64,000 nucleotides of DNA, taken from Struthio camelus. Lineage: Eukaryota > Chordata > Aves > Struthioniformes > Struthionidae. The notes under the pieces are model-generated. The model was not told where the DNA came from. It worked only from the letters and a program-made list of their open reading frames with translations, and ran no database searches. Location: assembly GCF_040807025.1 (NCBI RefSeq), contig NC_090943.1, forward strand, positions 28,797,213 to 28,861,212. Reading direction: 5' to 3'. The translations under genes were made by a program, and so were the position numbers. Shown here piece after piece: positions 1 to 12,700 of the stretch (the first letter of the stretch is position 1; each line of letters begins with the position of its first letter).

Positions 1-1841
1 GTCCTCAAGATATATTGATTCTTGTCACTATAGCGGGAGCTTAAAGACCCAACTCGCACGGAGGCACACATGCAAATAGTTGTATAGTGTCATGATAAGG
101 TGTCATATTTGGCAAGCTGAATCCCGTGCCAAGGTTCTCAGTTTTGAGGCTCTACCTTCTCAGGGAACGCAGTACAGAAAGTCCATCTTACAAACAAAGA
201 TGAAAACAATTACCTTTTTTTACTGGCCATTCTTATTTGAGCCCTCCAGAGAGCAGGCTTACCTGGATGTGTCACAATAACATAATTTAAAAAATGGCTC
301 CCCGAAATTATGATTTTTCTTTCAACTCCCAAGAGGCTGCTCTGCAGCCCCAAAAGATGGTCACTCCTCTTGCTGCATTTCCCAGCACTGCAAGTCTGTC
401 TGGGCTTTAGCTGGACGTGAATCCCAGGAGGCCATATGAGGCTCATGGCTCTCCAGCCGACACACCAGGAAATCAAGCAGGTTCTTCCTTTTCTGTGCCC
501 ATTCTACATGGGGGCAATTCATGTGCTCTATTTTGGTTTTCTTTCCTAGTTGCAGAAGCAATTTAGAGGAAACATGGTAAGGAGCAGCTCCTGATATCCT
601 ATGCATATTTTATCTTCTGTCAAACACTTATACCAAAAAAATGCATTATTAAGAGGCCTCAAAAGACACAGGACTGTGTTCTGACCTCTCGCTGCCATTC
701 AATATTTAGGATGGAATGGAACAATTCAGACTGTCTACGTGGACTTCCTATAAGGTGCGTGAAAGAAGTAGAGCCAACTGAAACTGCCTACCAGGGGTGT
801 CCCGCTTTCTCTTTATTGACTGAACAGAAGAGCAGCAGCTGGCCAGGTACCGAATAGATCTTTCCATCCTGAATGTGCATGCGACAGCAGGTATGCAAAG
901 CCGTCTGAGGTCCTGTAATCCAGGATCCGGATACAGGTCCTTTAAAATTGTGCTGTAAACTTTTAGGGAAAGCAAACCCAAAGATGTTAACACAGAAAAA
1001 TACCCCTTCCTGTTCACTGCTCCTCCCCTGCTCCCCCCTTCCCCCATTAACTGAGCCTGGAAAATCAGGAACTGCTATTTTTTTCCATTTCTATTGGCCA
1101 AAATTGCTCAAGAAGTTAAGGGCAGACAGAGCTTGGTTTTACGCTGATACTCTTAAGTTATCATCTTACTGTAAGGGGGGGGGGGGGAATTGTTTTTCGA
1201 GTCCGGTAGTATTTCTTATCAAAAGTAACAAAGGCTATTCAAAGAGCTTTTGAAATAATGGTACAGGAAGGGCTTTATCACACACTGAGGGCAAAGTCTG
1301 GCAGGTTTGAAAGCTTGGTTAAGCGATAGGAAAGTGATGATAATGAACAACTGCTTGTTGTTCAGTTAGTCAACCACAGTACCTTCGGTGCTTTGCTGAA
1401 TCAGGAGTTGGCTGCATGGCCCCTTTTCCTCACTGGGTTTTGTGCAGGGGGAAAAAAAAAAAACAAAAAACAGCACTTCAGTCCTGGAGCCTTCTGGACC
1501 CATAAGATCTTAGCTGGAAGTGAAGGCCTGCAAGCACAGCATGCTGTAAGGGAGGCTGCGCATCCCTTGGTGGTCATGGCCTCTCTGCAGGGCCCACACA
1601 GCGAACCTGGTACCCCCTCACCCATCAGGGCTCTGCTGGCCCCCTGCAGAAATAGGCTGCTGCAGCATACGTGCCACATCTGCAACACGTCCAGGTCCCA
1701 TGTGCATCTCCTGGCCTTGCTGTGGCTGAAGTATGCAACGCAGGCCTGTGTAGTTCTGTTTGGAAAAAACGGGGGAAATAATGGTAACCCTGTCTCCAGG
1801 GAGAAGAAGACAGAAAAGCTAGATGGGCAAAAGAAAACAGG

Positions 1842-1880
1842 TTTGTTTTGTTTTGTTTTGTTTTGTTTTGTTTTGTTTTG
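1842..1880 (+). repeat. (TTTTG)n microsatellite
   Basis: About eight TTTTG pentamers, one shortened to TTTG at the start and none otherwise interrupted. The ORFs across it are artefacts of the repeat. Confidence 0.9.
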
Positions 1881-2205
1881 CTCTAGCAGCTTATTAAAGT
1901 CCCTAGTGTACTGAAATATGGTTTGTTTCTCCCAAGACACTCGAATCGGTATGTGCCAGAGTGGTACAGTTGTGTGATTGCAAAGCACTTAAAGCTTACA
2001 GCTTGTGATCTGCTTTACTGGCATTATGGGTGAAAAAACAGTGCTAAGAGAGGGAAACTCAGCAAACAATGCTCTAAGTTGTAAATTTACTGCCACACAG
2101 CCTCAGTTTGCTCCTCTTTTGCCTTTGACCTTCCAGGTAAAGTACTTTTATATTTTTATATATATATGTATATTTTTATAGTTGCTCTTTTTAAATTGAG
2201 GGCAA

Positions 2206-2234
2206 TGCAAGATATTCCTGGGAAATATCTTGCA
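2206..2234. repeat. Perfect 11-bp hairpin
   Basis: Arms TGCAAGATATT (2206-2216) and AATATCTTGCA (2224-2234) with a 7-base loop. The left arm and loop recur at 2269-2285. Confidence 0.8.
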
Positions 2235-2935
2235 TTCTGCATGCAAGAAATGAGGGAAATGCCAGATATGCAAGATATTCCTGGGGGAAAAAAAGTCTAT
2301 TAAATCATTGTTTGTACAGGAAATTTTGTTATGACACAGTCTATTCTGTCCAATACCTATAGTCCTAATACCGAGCAAGTATTGAAAGCTGCTGTGTCCT
2401 TGTTTCAGAGCTGAATGGGTATTTTTGTTTAGCATGTGGAAAACGTTATTTGTTAAGGGCTGAATCCCACTTGAAGTCCAGCTGGTTAAATTCAGAGCAA
2501 GCGTCAGGAATCTTGCACTGGCAGTGGATTTGCTTCATCCTAACCACAACAGTTACACAGCAGCAGCCATGGAAGATCCACTTATCCAACTCGGCCTCTG
2601 AAACTAGTCTTTCTGGGACTGCCTACTGGTTTATACTAGACAAGATGTTTATGTTCCCTCTTAGGAGCTTTAGAAAACATGTTTATCCCTATTCTACAAG
2701 TAGGACTCTGCAGGGACAAGATGCAATTTGGGAGGCAGGGAGAAGGCTTCTGAAATTAATATTTAAACAGGTGCTATCAGACAACAACCAGATCATACAA
2801 GGCAAGCCTCAGAATCCAGACAAATGGAAATATATCAATATAATGATTGCATTAAAAAGAATGGTTTAAGCAAACTACTAAGCAGCGTTTGTTCCTCAAC
2901 TCTGTGCCAGTAAAACTGAAAGCAAACCTTCCTGG

Positions 2936-2985
2936 TGAGAAGACTGAGGCTTAGAATCAATTTTCCTAAAGTCAGATTTCTTAGA
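2936..2985 (+). mobile_element. Possible MIR-type SINE scrap
   Basis: Contains ACTGAGGCTTAGA, then CCTAAAGTCA, in the order and spacing of the conserved MIR core as I remember it. It is short and diverged and could be chance. Confidence 0.3.
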
Positions 2986-4130
2986 AGTTAGAAACTCCAT
3001 CAGTTATGACTACACCTGACAGCTCTCAAAACCTCTGCCACTTCCTAGGGCTATATAGAAGGGCAATGAATTCCCTTCAGTAGTGTGAAAACGTAGAGGT
3101 TGAAGTCAAGAAGCTTGGTCACTGAAGCTTTTATCAGAAGAGATAAGATATGGCAAGATCCTCTTGGCTCAAAGAGGCCAAGAGAAACTAGCTGTCCAGC
3201 TCTGTTTGTACTTTGGAGAAAACTTGTCTTTAATATTCATTGAATTCTTCTTTGCTGCCAGGTCAAGGTTATTTTTGATACTTGGAAGTGACTGAAAGCA
3301 GTGGACACTCTATTAGAAAGATTGCTAGAATCAAAAATCCTCTACTAAAATAACCCTCCTTTTCTGCTCCTGCCCTCCTCCCTACCCCCCAGAAAACCCA
3401 CCTCACCACTCTGACGAAGACTAGAATTGCTTCTTTTAAATAGTATACAGTAAGAAAAACATGTTTCTTCTGAACACTGTAATTCAGATCATTTGAAACA
3501 GCCTTTACTTTTTACTGTACTCATCTGCACCAACATCTAGGTTCTGAGCATTAGTTTTCACAACAGCTAGAAAGTCTTGCTAAAAAAAGGACAAAGACTA
3601 GAAGTGTGATTCATCACTTGATTCTTGCACAATCATTTGTGATTCCAGGACTTAAAGACCAGGTTATACAAACCAAGCAGCAGAATTTAAAATTTAAATG
3701 TGAGACCTACAGAAATATCTCAATGGAATATATAATGGTTGCATTAAATGTAATGGCTTATGTAAGTAAAGTGACAGAAAATTTTTGTCTAGAACTTAAA
3801 TTTGACCTTCAATTTTCATTTTCCAAGTTTACAGATGAACAGTAAATAGATACTAAAGAGGGTAGACTGTGCACTTGAGATTCTAAATTTCTCCTCCTTG
3901 AAGGAGGACTAAAGTGATGGTGTGAGGCAATACACAGACTTTAGCTAACCACGTAAACTCTCAGCAGATCTAACATTAGCACTGCTTGTGTTTCTCTCCT
4001 CTGCAACATCTATTTGACACAATATGAAAGTTGCTTTGCTGAACTCCATTTGAAGTCTTAAAAAAAAGTGGAAGAGCCCATGCTTGCAGTGAGAGAAAAA
4101 TAGAGACACTAGTCAACCATTTAGAAGATT

Positions 4131-4136
4131 TTTATT
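4131..4136 (-). terminator. Candidate PDK4 polyadenylation signal (distal)
   Basis: AATAAA on the minus strand, with a second hexamer 56 bp before it at 4187-4192. A T-rich tract lies about 30 bases downstream. There is no transcript evidence here. Confidence 0.5.
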
Positions 4137-4689
4137 ATAAAACTATTTAAACATTTACATAATAGTAAAAGGCTTAAAACTAGAACTTTATTTTCAGGAA
4201 TTAAAAAAAAAAATCAGTAACTGCTGAAAAAAGCACTATGTTATCTAGGTAGATAGCCCTTAAGTAACTTTTTAATATTAAAAGATTCCCCAAGGTTTAC
4301 TTAATTGCTATGCATATCCCAATTTCTGCATTGTGAAAGTAACTTCAAAAGTTACACTTATCCAGAAAGCTTCTATCTGCAAGCACTATTACAGACATTT
4401 GTTTATAGTACCTGTGTGGTTCAACTGCTTTGAAATAGAAGTTACAGCTCCCACCTGGAGTAGCTGCAGCTATATTACAGATACCAAGTATGTCATGAGA
4501 TCACAACTCATGTTCAAGCAACATTGGGCACAAAGAAAGAGGTATAATTTGTGCTTACTTAAAAACAATGACTACCTAGGTATGTTTTTGTGACCTTGTA
4601 TTCAATACAAAAATCAAAGTATTCAAGTATATTATGGCAGTGAAGGCAATTTTTTCACACCTGTATTTTCTAGATAGAGATATTTCATT

Positions 4690-4695
4690 TTTATT
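4690..4695 (-). terminator. Candidate PDK4 polyadenylation signal (proximal)
   Basis: AATAAA on the minus strand, about 1.96 kb past the stop codon. If used, it would shorten the 3' UTR by about 0.55 kb. It is a hexamer match only. Confidence 0.3.
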
Positions 4696-6653
4696 ATCCA
4701 TTTCATTTACTGAGCTGAGCTCAAAGATAAATAATCTGGTGACTTTTGGTGACTGCAAGTTATTCACTGGAATAAATGGACCTCCATGCAGTACTTAAGT
4801 CATTACGCTCAATAATTATCAAAAATGCTTCTAAACTTAGTTTCTAAAACAAGTGAAGCATATTAGAATGCTATTTTAGGTTTGTTTTTTTTTGATTGAG
4901 AAATCTACCTCAACAAGACTGCTAGAACACAAAGGTAATAGCAAAAAGAGAAAGCTAGAATTAAGAAACACATTTGATATTCACAGTAGAGTATGGAGTG
5001 GCTTTCTGCCAAGTCAGCTTTAGAAAGCTTTCTTACAGCTGGGCAGGATGCTTTGAATACTGTATTTGCAGCCTTTTGCCAAGGATCATACACTTAAGAT
5101 AACGATGCTAGTAAGTCAAAAAATTTTCAAGTACGAAAATTTTTCTGATAAACTTTGACTGGCCAACTTAGCAATTCCAAATAGTACTTAACTTCTACTC
5201 TGTTAAGTTTGCCTCACTTATGAGGGGGAAAATCCACATAGAAGATAGGAAAGGAAGAAGCTCATGGAAAATGAAGTATTTTCCCTACAGCTCTCTTTCG
5301 TACTGACACTGTTCCTGTGGCCATTCCCTACTATTTTGCTGTTCATAAAACTTATTTTACAGTTTTCATTGCTGTTCATATTTTAAGTCTTCTCATTTCT
5401 CCTAAACCCTTTCCATTGCAAGGGAATAGTTCTTACAAGAAAATTCTATTTCACCACCACTTTTCCTGAAAACCTTTCAAACAGAGGCTTAGTGCTCATT
5501 ACAGCTTTCAGGCTTTAGAATCCCCATGTACACCTTCGGGCTAAAGTATGGTCCGATACAGATTTGACAAAGCTGTGGGTAAGTTCTTGGATTTTACACA
5601 GAAGCAAAACCTGAACCACATGTCCCAATTTTTTGATTTTGGTTTAGTGTACTGAGACACTAATCCTCTAACAGCATGACCAAAAAGAATCACAAGACCA
5701 TTTTTTAAACACACTGCTTCCCATGCCATGTTTACATAAAACATCAAAACCTTTCAGTTCCACTTGCATGTTTATCTGTCTTAAGTTCCTGGAAAATCCT
5801 AACCTACCTACTTAACATAGGTCTTCCAGACTGCAGATGTAGGGTAGATACTACCTTACAGTTGTTACAACCAAGTGCCATTCTACTTCTTGCCTCAAGT
5901 ATCCCGATTTCCTTCTTAGTATCTTATGCACAGGAGCCTTACCTTACTACTTTTTCATGAAAACCATAAGAAAAAAAATCAAGAAATATAACTTGGAGCA
6001 AGGCATCACATAAGAACTACTACTGGAATATAGGGATTTTTGTTTGTTTTTTTTTAAGTGGGATTTCCTTTTACATGGAAGTCACTGTCTCCCTGCCTGG
6101 GAATGTCTCCCTCCCTCTCACTCAAGCTGCATTTGTATGCTGTTTGCATCTTGCTACCAGCCTGCCATGTGAAGAGGATCTTTTCCCAATGTTATAAATA
6201 CAGTTTTAAAGTACAAGTGCACCTGTCTACCTGAGGAGTTCTGTAATAAGATGAGGTGCTGATAACTAGTCTAGGAAAAAAAATATATGCCACTGACATT
6301 TATCAGTATTCAGAATTCAAGCATTAGATAGGAGTCAAAAAATGCACGCTTCTACCACATGGAAGTCTTTGATCATAGGATTAAAAAATAGACTGAATTT
6401 CCTCTTTATGCAACTCTTAAAAGACATAGTAAAAATGTACACATTCCTCCATGCACTTATTTTCCTCATCCTGAAGTCCACAGCAAGAATTCATATTCAA
6501 TGCATACAGCCTAGCTTAAACTCCTGATCTTTCTCTTGTCAGTCACAAAACTGAAAAATTTGCCTGTTTGAAAGGAAACTAATACTTCCAAACACTAGTC
6601 CTTGTTGAGAAGACAGCTTGATCCCTTTGGGTGCCTTGGATACCAACTTCCCT

Positions 6654-6797
6654 TCAGAGAGCTGCACTCTGCCTTGATACATTCTTTGGGTCTTTACTTG
6701 GGACACACCAGTCATCTGCCTCTGAGGTAGCTTGATAATGCTTATAAGCAGATTTGTTAAAAACTGGGAGTTTTTCTATTGAGTCCGTTGATAGTGC
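6654..6797 (-). CDS. PDK4: PDK4 coding exon 11 with stop codon
   Basis: 144 bases, residues 369-415 and TGA at 6656-6654. It encodes [17 protein letters not shown] and the tail with SEADDW. The DW pair takes part in dimer cross-tail packing in the family. The last few residues (SRQSAAL) are diverged from mammals, which is usual at this end. The acceptor is TTGATTTTAG. Confidence 0.97.
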   Translation of the reverse strand, partial: ALSTDSIEKLPVFNKSAYKHYQATSEADDWCVPSKDPKNVSRQSAAL

Positions 6798-9700
6798 CTA
6801 AAATCAAGGAGAAGAGTTACTCAATTTCTGCTTCTCAATAATGCCATTTTGCAAAAAATTCATGCAGTATATTTGAAGTGTTAAGCCTCAAAAAATAGAG
6901 AAAAATTATGCAAGTATTCCTAGAATCACAGAATCACACAGAATGACAGAATAGATGCAATAATTAAGATGTGCTTTAGTATTTAGGTTTGTCATGAATA
7001 ATTCATCAACATAAATGCAATATCAGATCATATTTGTGTACTTTATAGGCCTTAAAAGTATTCCGTAACTTGTTTTCAAGATAACCCTGGAAAAAGCAGA
7101 ACAGAACTTCTATTTACAGAAGTATACAAAAACTTTAAGGTATGTTCCTCTCCTCCTCTATATTTTGCAATTAAAAAATATTTCATATTGTGCTGGGAAA
7201 CAGTTAATTAGAAATGCAACATTTATATAGTGGAACAATGAATGACTTTACTTCTAAGTACCAGTCACAATACTTACTGGCATTTCATAGTCAAAATGAG
7301 AGCTTTAACTCACAAGCAGAGGATTTTTTTTTTTAAACCTTAAAACAATGCCACAGTAGTTACCTCATTGCATTATTGGTGGTTATCAAAATACATACCT
7401 TCAAGTAGATAATTGCATCTGTTCCATAACCAGATATGGAGTAGAGATTTAGGTCTCCTTGAAAGTATTTAGCATACAGACGAGAAATTGGCAAACCATA
7501 CCCAAAGCCAGCCTAAAAAATAAAGTACAATACAAAAAAATCAAAGTTTTTTTTCTACCTCTACTAGCTCCTGTGATATAAAATTAGATAACCAGAAAGT
7601 GTTCAGAGATTTTAAACCGTTTAAAAAGTCTCTGCATTTCATCTTCCCTTAAAAGAAAATAAAATTCTGACCGGCTTCATAAGAAATACTGAACAGGCCA
7701 TCTTAGACTCTGAAAGAGCTTTTAAGTCAAACCTCCATGGAAGAGGAAAGGGCTCTGCATGTCTTACTTTAGGGCATTAAATTTCTTTATTTTCCCTGCC
7801 TGGTTTTTCCACTAAGACTTGTTTAGTCAAAATTGATTGCTACTAGTGATAAACAGTATTCTAAGCCTATCCCAGTTGTCTTTGCCTCCATAAAGATATT
7901 TATAATATATTTGAGCACTGAGTGGTAGTGAAGGCCAACTAAATTGCTATCCTTGGAGTAAGAGGGTGGAGCGAAAGAGTTAGATTCAGGTGCTAATGTT
8001 CTTTGTCTATACCTTTAAAGGAGGTGTTTTTGTCAGCTAAGCTAGATACTTAAAAACTACTCCAGAAAGTGTTAATTCATGTCTCTGAAGCTCAGTAATC
8101 TCTCTATACTCTATAGAGCAGAAGGATAGACATAATGTTTTGTTATTTAAGATGAATCTATTATTCTATGCAATAGATATAATATCTTGTTAGCACTACA
8201 GGTATTGAAATCATCTTACAAGAGGCGTTTGTCGAGCATCATCCATCCTTGGCCTTGGTGCTGTAGAATACATGTAGCTGAACAGCTGCTCAATTTTCCT
8301 TACTGGAACACCACCTCCTCTGTCAGAGATCTGATTTAAGAGAGAATACAGTTAATTGCAATCATATACTAAAAATAGTATGTAAAATGCTAGTATTGGA
8401 GCAAAACCTCCCATAAATGTAGATATTTGTTTGTAGCATATTCTTTTTCGGTTAGATAATTGCTCTAGATGGAGGCTATCAACAGAAGGCTCATGCAGAG
8501 GAACTTTGACCTGTTGTTGGAGGCATAAGTTCCTTAACAGTATTTGTTGTACCATATGAAATCATAAAGATTGTCAGGCCCATGCTGTTTTTGGCCAATG
8601 AATTACCTTAATTGCCAGGTCCTCATGTCCAAGAACAACCGTCACTTCAACTGGAGAAAGGGAAGGACTGTTTTCTTGAAATTCAACTGTTGCTCTCATT
8701 GAATTCTATATAAATTAAGGTTCTCATTATCAAAAAGTGTTGGATATATGCACTTAAAATCACATCTGTGTTATGCAGAGGCTGAGCACAGTTACCATCC
8801 ATTCCTATCAGTCTCTAGCTTCCAAGAACACACTTGCAATTTCATTTAACATGGGCAGAGGAGGTCGTGTACCTAGTAGTGACTAAACAGTGCAGACTAT
8901 GTTTGAAAGATTGCATTGTTCTTGCCCAACACAAAACTTGATCAAAGTAACTTCATTAAAGTCAGTAGGATTCTGGACAATAGCTCAAGTCAGCAGTTGC
9001 TAACGATTCCCAGAATTCTGCACCCCATGTTAGCTGCACATGAAGTCAGCCCCATTCACTACCTCTCACGATGCCTAACCCACAGGCAAGACACTAGGGT
9101 AAAAATGCACTAAGGAATAATTTAAGAGCAGAGGGATACCAACGGTCACAACTCCATGTTAAATAACTAGAAGGCCCTACTCGAGCTCTCTCCCCCTTAC
9201 CCTGCCCCAGTTATAACCACATGAGAATGTCCAAATATTTTCCTACCAGTTGCAATCATTCCTTTCCCAACTGCTAAGCTATTTCCCCATGTAACAGCTT
9301 CTTAGAAATCTCACTGTCCTATACAACACTTTAATCCACTCAGACCTAGCTAGAAAATTTAAATACTTAAGCTCCTGCTGAGAATACTGAGGGAGGAAAT
9401 AGCTTGTATTTACATACCTTAAAGAGCTCAAAAAGCATGTGAAAGAGATGAGATGGAACATATACAATGTTTATTGGTTTTCCTGGAAATTTTCCTAGAG
9501 GAAAGAAAAATTCAAAATTTAAAAGGGAGATGGAACTTTGTTTTGTTTCTGAATTTTATAGTAAGCAAGTTATGTTATAACAAACAAGAAAATACCTCAA
9601 GTCTTAGTGGTTTTAAATGGACAATTTTATGAACTCATAGTGTTTTGACTGTAATCATCATTTGCTTAATCATAGTTTATTTGAAAATTAACTGAAAGTT

Positions 9701-12700
9701 GTATTTTTTGCATTTCTATGCAGATGACAAATATTAATTCCATTTTACAAGTAAAGGATTTTCGTGGTTAAGCAGGCTGCCCAAGACCAGAGACATGCAG
9801 GCAGTCTGGACTAGAACGAATGTTTCTCAGTCAGTAGCCCCACTTCCACCTGAAAAATTGCTCCTCTCTGACAACTTATCACATTAAGTACAGACTAATA
9901 GTCCTCCTTCCTCAAATTCATGTAAGTTACCTCAGAAAATCTAGTATTTAAGATGCAATGATATCTGAGTTCTAACAGGCGAGATTAAATGAGGTGCTTG
10001 TAAAAGCACACAAACTAGCACAGACACACTTGTATGTACCATTATGGCTGCAGAGATAGGAGCCTTCGGAATAGAGAAGGCAATTTGGTTACCAATAGCC
10101 AGAAAGACATAAAAAGCCCCTATCTTACCATTCACTTGAGTAAGCTTCAGTTCTGGAGATGTTAAGTAATATTGGTCACACAGCATCTTGGAACTTTCAA
10201 AAGCATCTGAAATATTTGTTTAAAGAAGACATGTGAAGTGAAATAAACACTGTAGCAATTCAATCTAACACACAGCAAAATACAGTTTTTAACTGCATTT
10301 GCTACTAGGGTGTTACCAAGTATAAGCATGTGTTTCACAGGGGATAATGTCACAGCCACTGTACATAAAGAACTGGGACTAAGTAGGCAATCATAGCAGC
10401 AGGGGCAAATCTTTAGTACAATTTGATAATTCTGTAAAGCAAATGTATCTAGGGTATAATTATCTAACAGTAGATGCTGATGTCAGCATCATTGATGACT
10501 TAACTCCCACCTCATTTATCACTCGCCAGGCCTTATTCAGACACAATTTACTGCTACTTTACAGTTAGTTTAAATTGCTGTCCCACAGAAGCACACATTT
10601 CAGCTGACTGTTTTCAGCCACTTTGTTACAAAAAAACTGTTAGCACCCTATACAAACACATGTTGGTTGCCTGTTAATTACTTGCAACACCAACCATGAA
10701 GATAGTTTTGGTTTTTTTTTTTTTTTATGATCGGAAAGCATACATACCATTCACTACTTCAACAACATCACAGCATGGATCAATACTTCCAATGTGCCTT
10801 GGGTGCCCTGAGCTGGCATTATCATCAAAGAGAAGGGCTGTTTGAGATGAAAACAATACTGTATTTAATTCCAAACACTATATTACAAAAAACTAAGTTC
10901 AGACCAACACAGTATGATCACAGCACATAATCACAAGAGATACTGAGCATTGTTTATGTCTTTTTCAACTTACAAATGCTATCTGCTGCCAGCAAGCTAT
11001 GCTGACTTCTCTGGTTCAACATCTAAAGGCTTTTCAGAGGCAAAAAGAGATCCCTAAGAGATCCCTTCTGTGCAAGACCTACTACAGTTAGCATTTAGTC
11101 TAGATAACCAAAATCCTATTACCATAAAAATTCATACATTGTTTCTAAATTTTCACTATCACAGGAAGTCATCTGAAGCAGATCTTCCAACAGTTTTAAG
11201 AGAAGTTTACACTAACATGCTTCTCACTAGGCTGAAATTTTTCCTCAGATAGAATTTCTACTTACTGTGTTGATTCATTATCATCCGGGTAGAAATACGG
11301 CTCATGTAAAAACGATCCAAAAAGTACTGGATATTTTGATTGGTGACAGGATCTACTTTAAAAGCATCTTTGTACTCAATTACTCCTTGTGCCATTGTAG
11401 GAACCACATCATGATGTCTGTTTCGGACTCTAATTAATGTATCTATAAAGCTAGATCAAAGAGATCTCTTTAGAACATTATTCTAACACTCCATGAAAAC
11501 AAGATTTGCACAAAATTTTGTACTCCAGCAACAGGGGTAACTGCAGAGGAACCTTAACATTAAAATACTTTCAAAATAATGAAAAAACCCCCAGACTGGA
11601 ACTCCTCACTGACCTAAAGCAGAAGAGTTTGAATTTAATAGGAGAGGTGTGCTCATTAGCCATGTCAAATTCACTCTCCATTTATTCCCTCATAACAGCC
11701 TGAGCAGAGGAGAGCGCGGGGAAGGAAAGAAACCTCCAGTTCACACCTTAAAATGAAGCAAGGATGTGACATTACAGACAATTTTTGCTGATTTGTCATG
11801 ATAGCTTAAAGTACTGCCTCCAAAAGCCACAACAGGTCATACTTATTGGCAGTATTAATACACCAGGATCAAGGATTAAACCAGTTTGCTTTAAGTGCAA
11901 TATTTCATGCCAGATTATCAAATTGAGCTAATGACAGTGCTGTCATTCTAAACAGACTACATTGTAAGCAATGAAAAGCTCAATGAAAACAAATGAAAAA
12001 CTTACTCATGTAAGACTTTTTGGTCATCTGGGCTTTTCTGATGGAACTCAACCAGCTCCATCAGGCTTTGGATGTACCTATTAAAAAGAATACAAGAAAC
12101 ACATGCTATTTATTTGATTGTTATTAGTCTAGGAGCTGGAAAAAGACATCATCTTGTCCTAATCATTACTCTTAAGTCAGCTAGAAACTTGAAGTATCAA
12201 AGTATGGAATTATGGATAGTCATTTCTTGAATGCCTGAACACTGGAAGTTGTGAATGACTTCTCATGCCTGCCACCCAGAGTGAAACCTAAAGCCTTATT
12301 TTAGGGACCTAGGCTCCCTGAACAGTTCTTGGGAAGAGTGAGGTGTTTCAGAAGTAGTGATCAGGAAGCCACCTAAACAAGTGTTTTCCTGATCTTGATC
12401 AGCTTGGCACAAGCTGAGCACTTAAGCCTCTTTGTCCAGTCAAGCTAGGACAACCTCTGACAGCCTAGACATGCTCTGCAAAGGCACAGCTATACTTTGC
12501 TAGATTAAGTACAGTTTCTGGATCTCACTCACATGCTTTTTGTCCTTTACATCAGCCATCCTCAAACACTAAGTTATGCCAGTAAAACAAGGTTAACTCA
12601 GATTCAACCACTATTAGTAACCACAGCGATCACGTACACTGAATTGCAAACACTCAGTGCACATGCCAAGGCAGTCTGCTGCAGAACTGAAACTTATTAA

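Larger units (their letters stand above)
1..4100. other. AT-rich intergenic flank beyond the PDK4 3' end
   Basis: No coding exon recognised. It holds a G13 run (1175-1187), a (TTTTG)n microsatellite, a small hairpin with a repeated arm and a possible MIR scrap. Recalled amniote synteny would place ASB4 further left, but no ankyrin or SOCS-box exon was found here. Confidence 0.6.
4110..6653 (-). other. PDK4: PDK4 3' untranslated region (predicted extent)
   Basis: AT-rich non-coding DNA after the stop codon, with no further acceptor needed. Minus-strand AATAAA hexamers lie at 4690-4695, 4187-4192 and 4131-4136. The last is followed by a T-rich stretch (minus strand) and is taken as the main end. 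A length near 2.5 kb is similar to the long human PDK4 3' UTR as I remember it. The exact cleavage site is inferred. Confidence 0.55.

Noticed and set aside
1401..1988. 195-codon minus-strand frame and overlapping 173-codon plus-strand frame
   Set aside because: Both run through the (TTTTG)n microsatellite and an A-rich run. The Lys/Asn/Gln or Phe/Cys/Leu repeats are artefacts and no domain is present.
1..4100. Search for the 3' end of ASB4, expected neighbour by synteny
   Set aside because: No ankyrin or SOCS-box coding segment could be read; it probably lies outside the window.
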